Shown here piece by piece: positions 63,912 to 64,000 of a DNA stretch of 64,000 nucleotides (the stretch's first letter is position 1; each line of letters opens with the position of its first letter). The translations under genes and the position numbers were made by a program. The notes under the pieces were generated by a model that did no database searches, was not told the DNA's origin, and saw only the letters and a list, made by a program, of their open reading frames with translations. Source of the stretch: Aquicoccus sp. G2-2 (GTDB taxonomy: Bacteria > Pseudomonadota > Alphaproteobacteria > Rhodobacterales > Rhodobacteraceae); NCBI RefSeq assembly GCF_034555965.1, contig NZ_JAYDCK010000003.1, positions 3,378,501 to 3,442,500 of the forward strand. Reading direction: 5' to 3'.

Positions 63912-64000
63912 ATGGCCTATCGCTGGAAAAACACCCTGACCGATAAAGATGTGACCGAGGAGGCGGTGTGGCTGAACCGGCGTGCATTGATGGCGGGGGC
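63912..64000 (+). CDS. msrP: Protein-methionine-sulfoxide reductase catalytic subunit MsrP (N-terminal part)
   Basis: The window ends within this gene. The 29 visible residues, MAYRWKNTLTDKDVTEEAVWLNRR, match the conserved start of MsrP (YedY), a molybdopterin enzyme that repairs oxidised methionine in periplasmic proteins with its haem partner MsrQ. GGAGACGAGA lies just ahead of the ATG. A twin-arginine signal usually follows this opening, and RRALMAG may be its start. Confidence 0.85.
   Translation, partial: MAYRWKNTLTDKDVTEEAVWLNRRALMAG

Overview
The window is high-GC chromosomal DNA from an alphaproteobacterium, most likely a member of the Rhodobacteraceae (Roseobacter-type). The supports are the C-minus type of L36, an F0-only ATP synthase operon (atpI-B-E-F'-F) without the F1 genes beside it, the lepB-rnc-era-DUF1491 block, the accD-folC pair, secreted Hint-domain proteins, DUF1127 and YeeE/YedE proteins. 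I see no rRNA, CRISPR array, integrase, insertion sequence or phage block. There is one tRNA, tRNA-Val(GAC).

Layout. 0-5.7 kb: rpmJ, tRNA-Val, N-formylglutamate amidohydrolase, dinB, an SPFH/NfeD pair, pyrF. 5.8-9.1 kb: clpB with a heat-shock-type promoter and a clear terminator, then a DUF302 protein. 9.2-14.3 kb (minus): a long, largely translationally coupled run ffh, two YeeE/YedE half-proteins, a GNAT acetyltransferase, chorismate mutase, rpsP, rimM and a sulfotransferase-like protein. 14.7-19.3 kb: two glycosyltransferase-type proteins, a LysR and an ArsR regulator, and an EamA exporter. 19.5-22.2 kb: the F0 operon. 22.3-29.1 kb: GntR regulator, lipoprotein, lytic transglycosylase, RNase R, a DUF2064 enzyme, dapE. 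29.4-32.9 kb: two tandem Hint-domain proteins and a lysine-rich exported protein. 33-40 kb: RluA synthase, NTF2-like protein, D-2-hydroxyacid-type dehydrogenase and a fatty-acid oxidation block (two acyl-CoA dehydrogenases and a FadJ-like protein). 40.2-43.2 kb: lepB-rnc-era-DUF1491. 43.8-47.4 kb: small DUF1127-type and envelope proteins. 47.9-53.1 kb: nitroreductase, then S-formylglutathione hydrolase, methyltransferase, SthA and a DUF188 protein in overlapping order, then an ornithine cyclodeaminase-family protein. 53.1-64 kb: MFS transporter, ZapE, accD-folC, CPBP protease, lipoprotein, FadH, and the start of msrP.

The most important caveat is that at least ten genes, including the essential rpsP and ffh, carry reading-frame breaks exactly at runs of five or six identical bases. 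Nearly all are repaired by adding one base to the run. This looks like homopolymer miscalling in the assembly rather than gene decay, so these genes are annotated as single coding regions with the break noted.

No clear new defence or mobile system was found. The best candidates for undescribed biology are the tandem Hint-domain pair, a composite hairpin-plus-motif element seen at three intergenic sites, and two families of small palindromes between genes.
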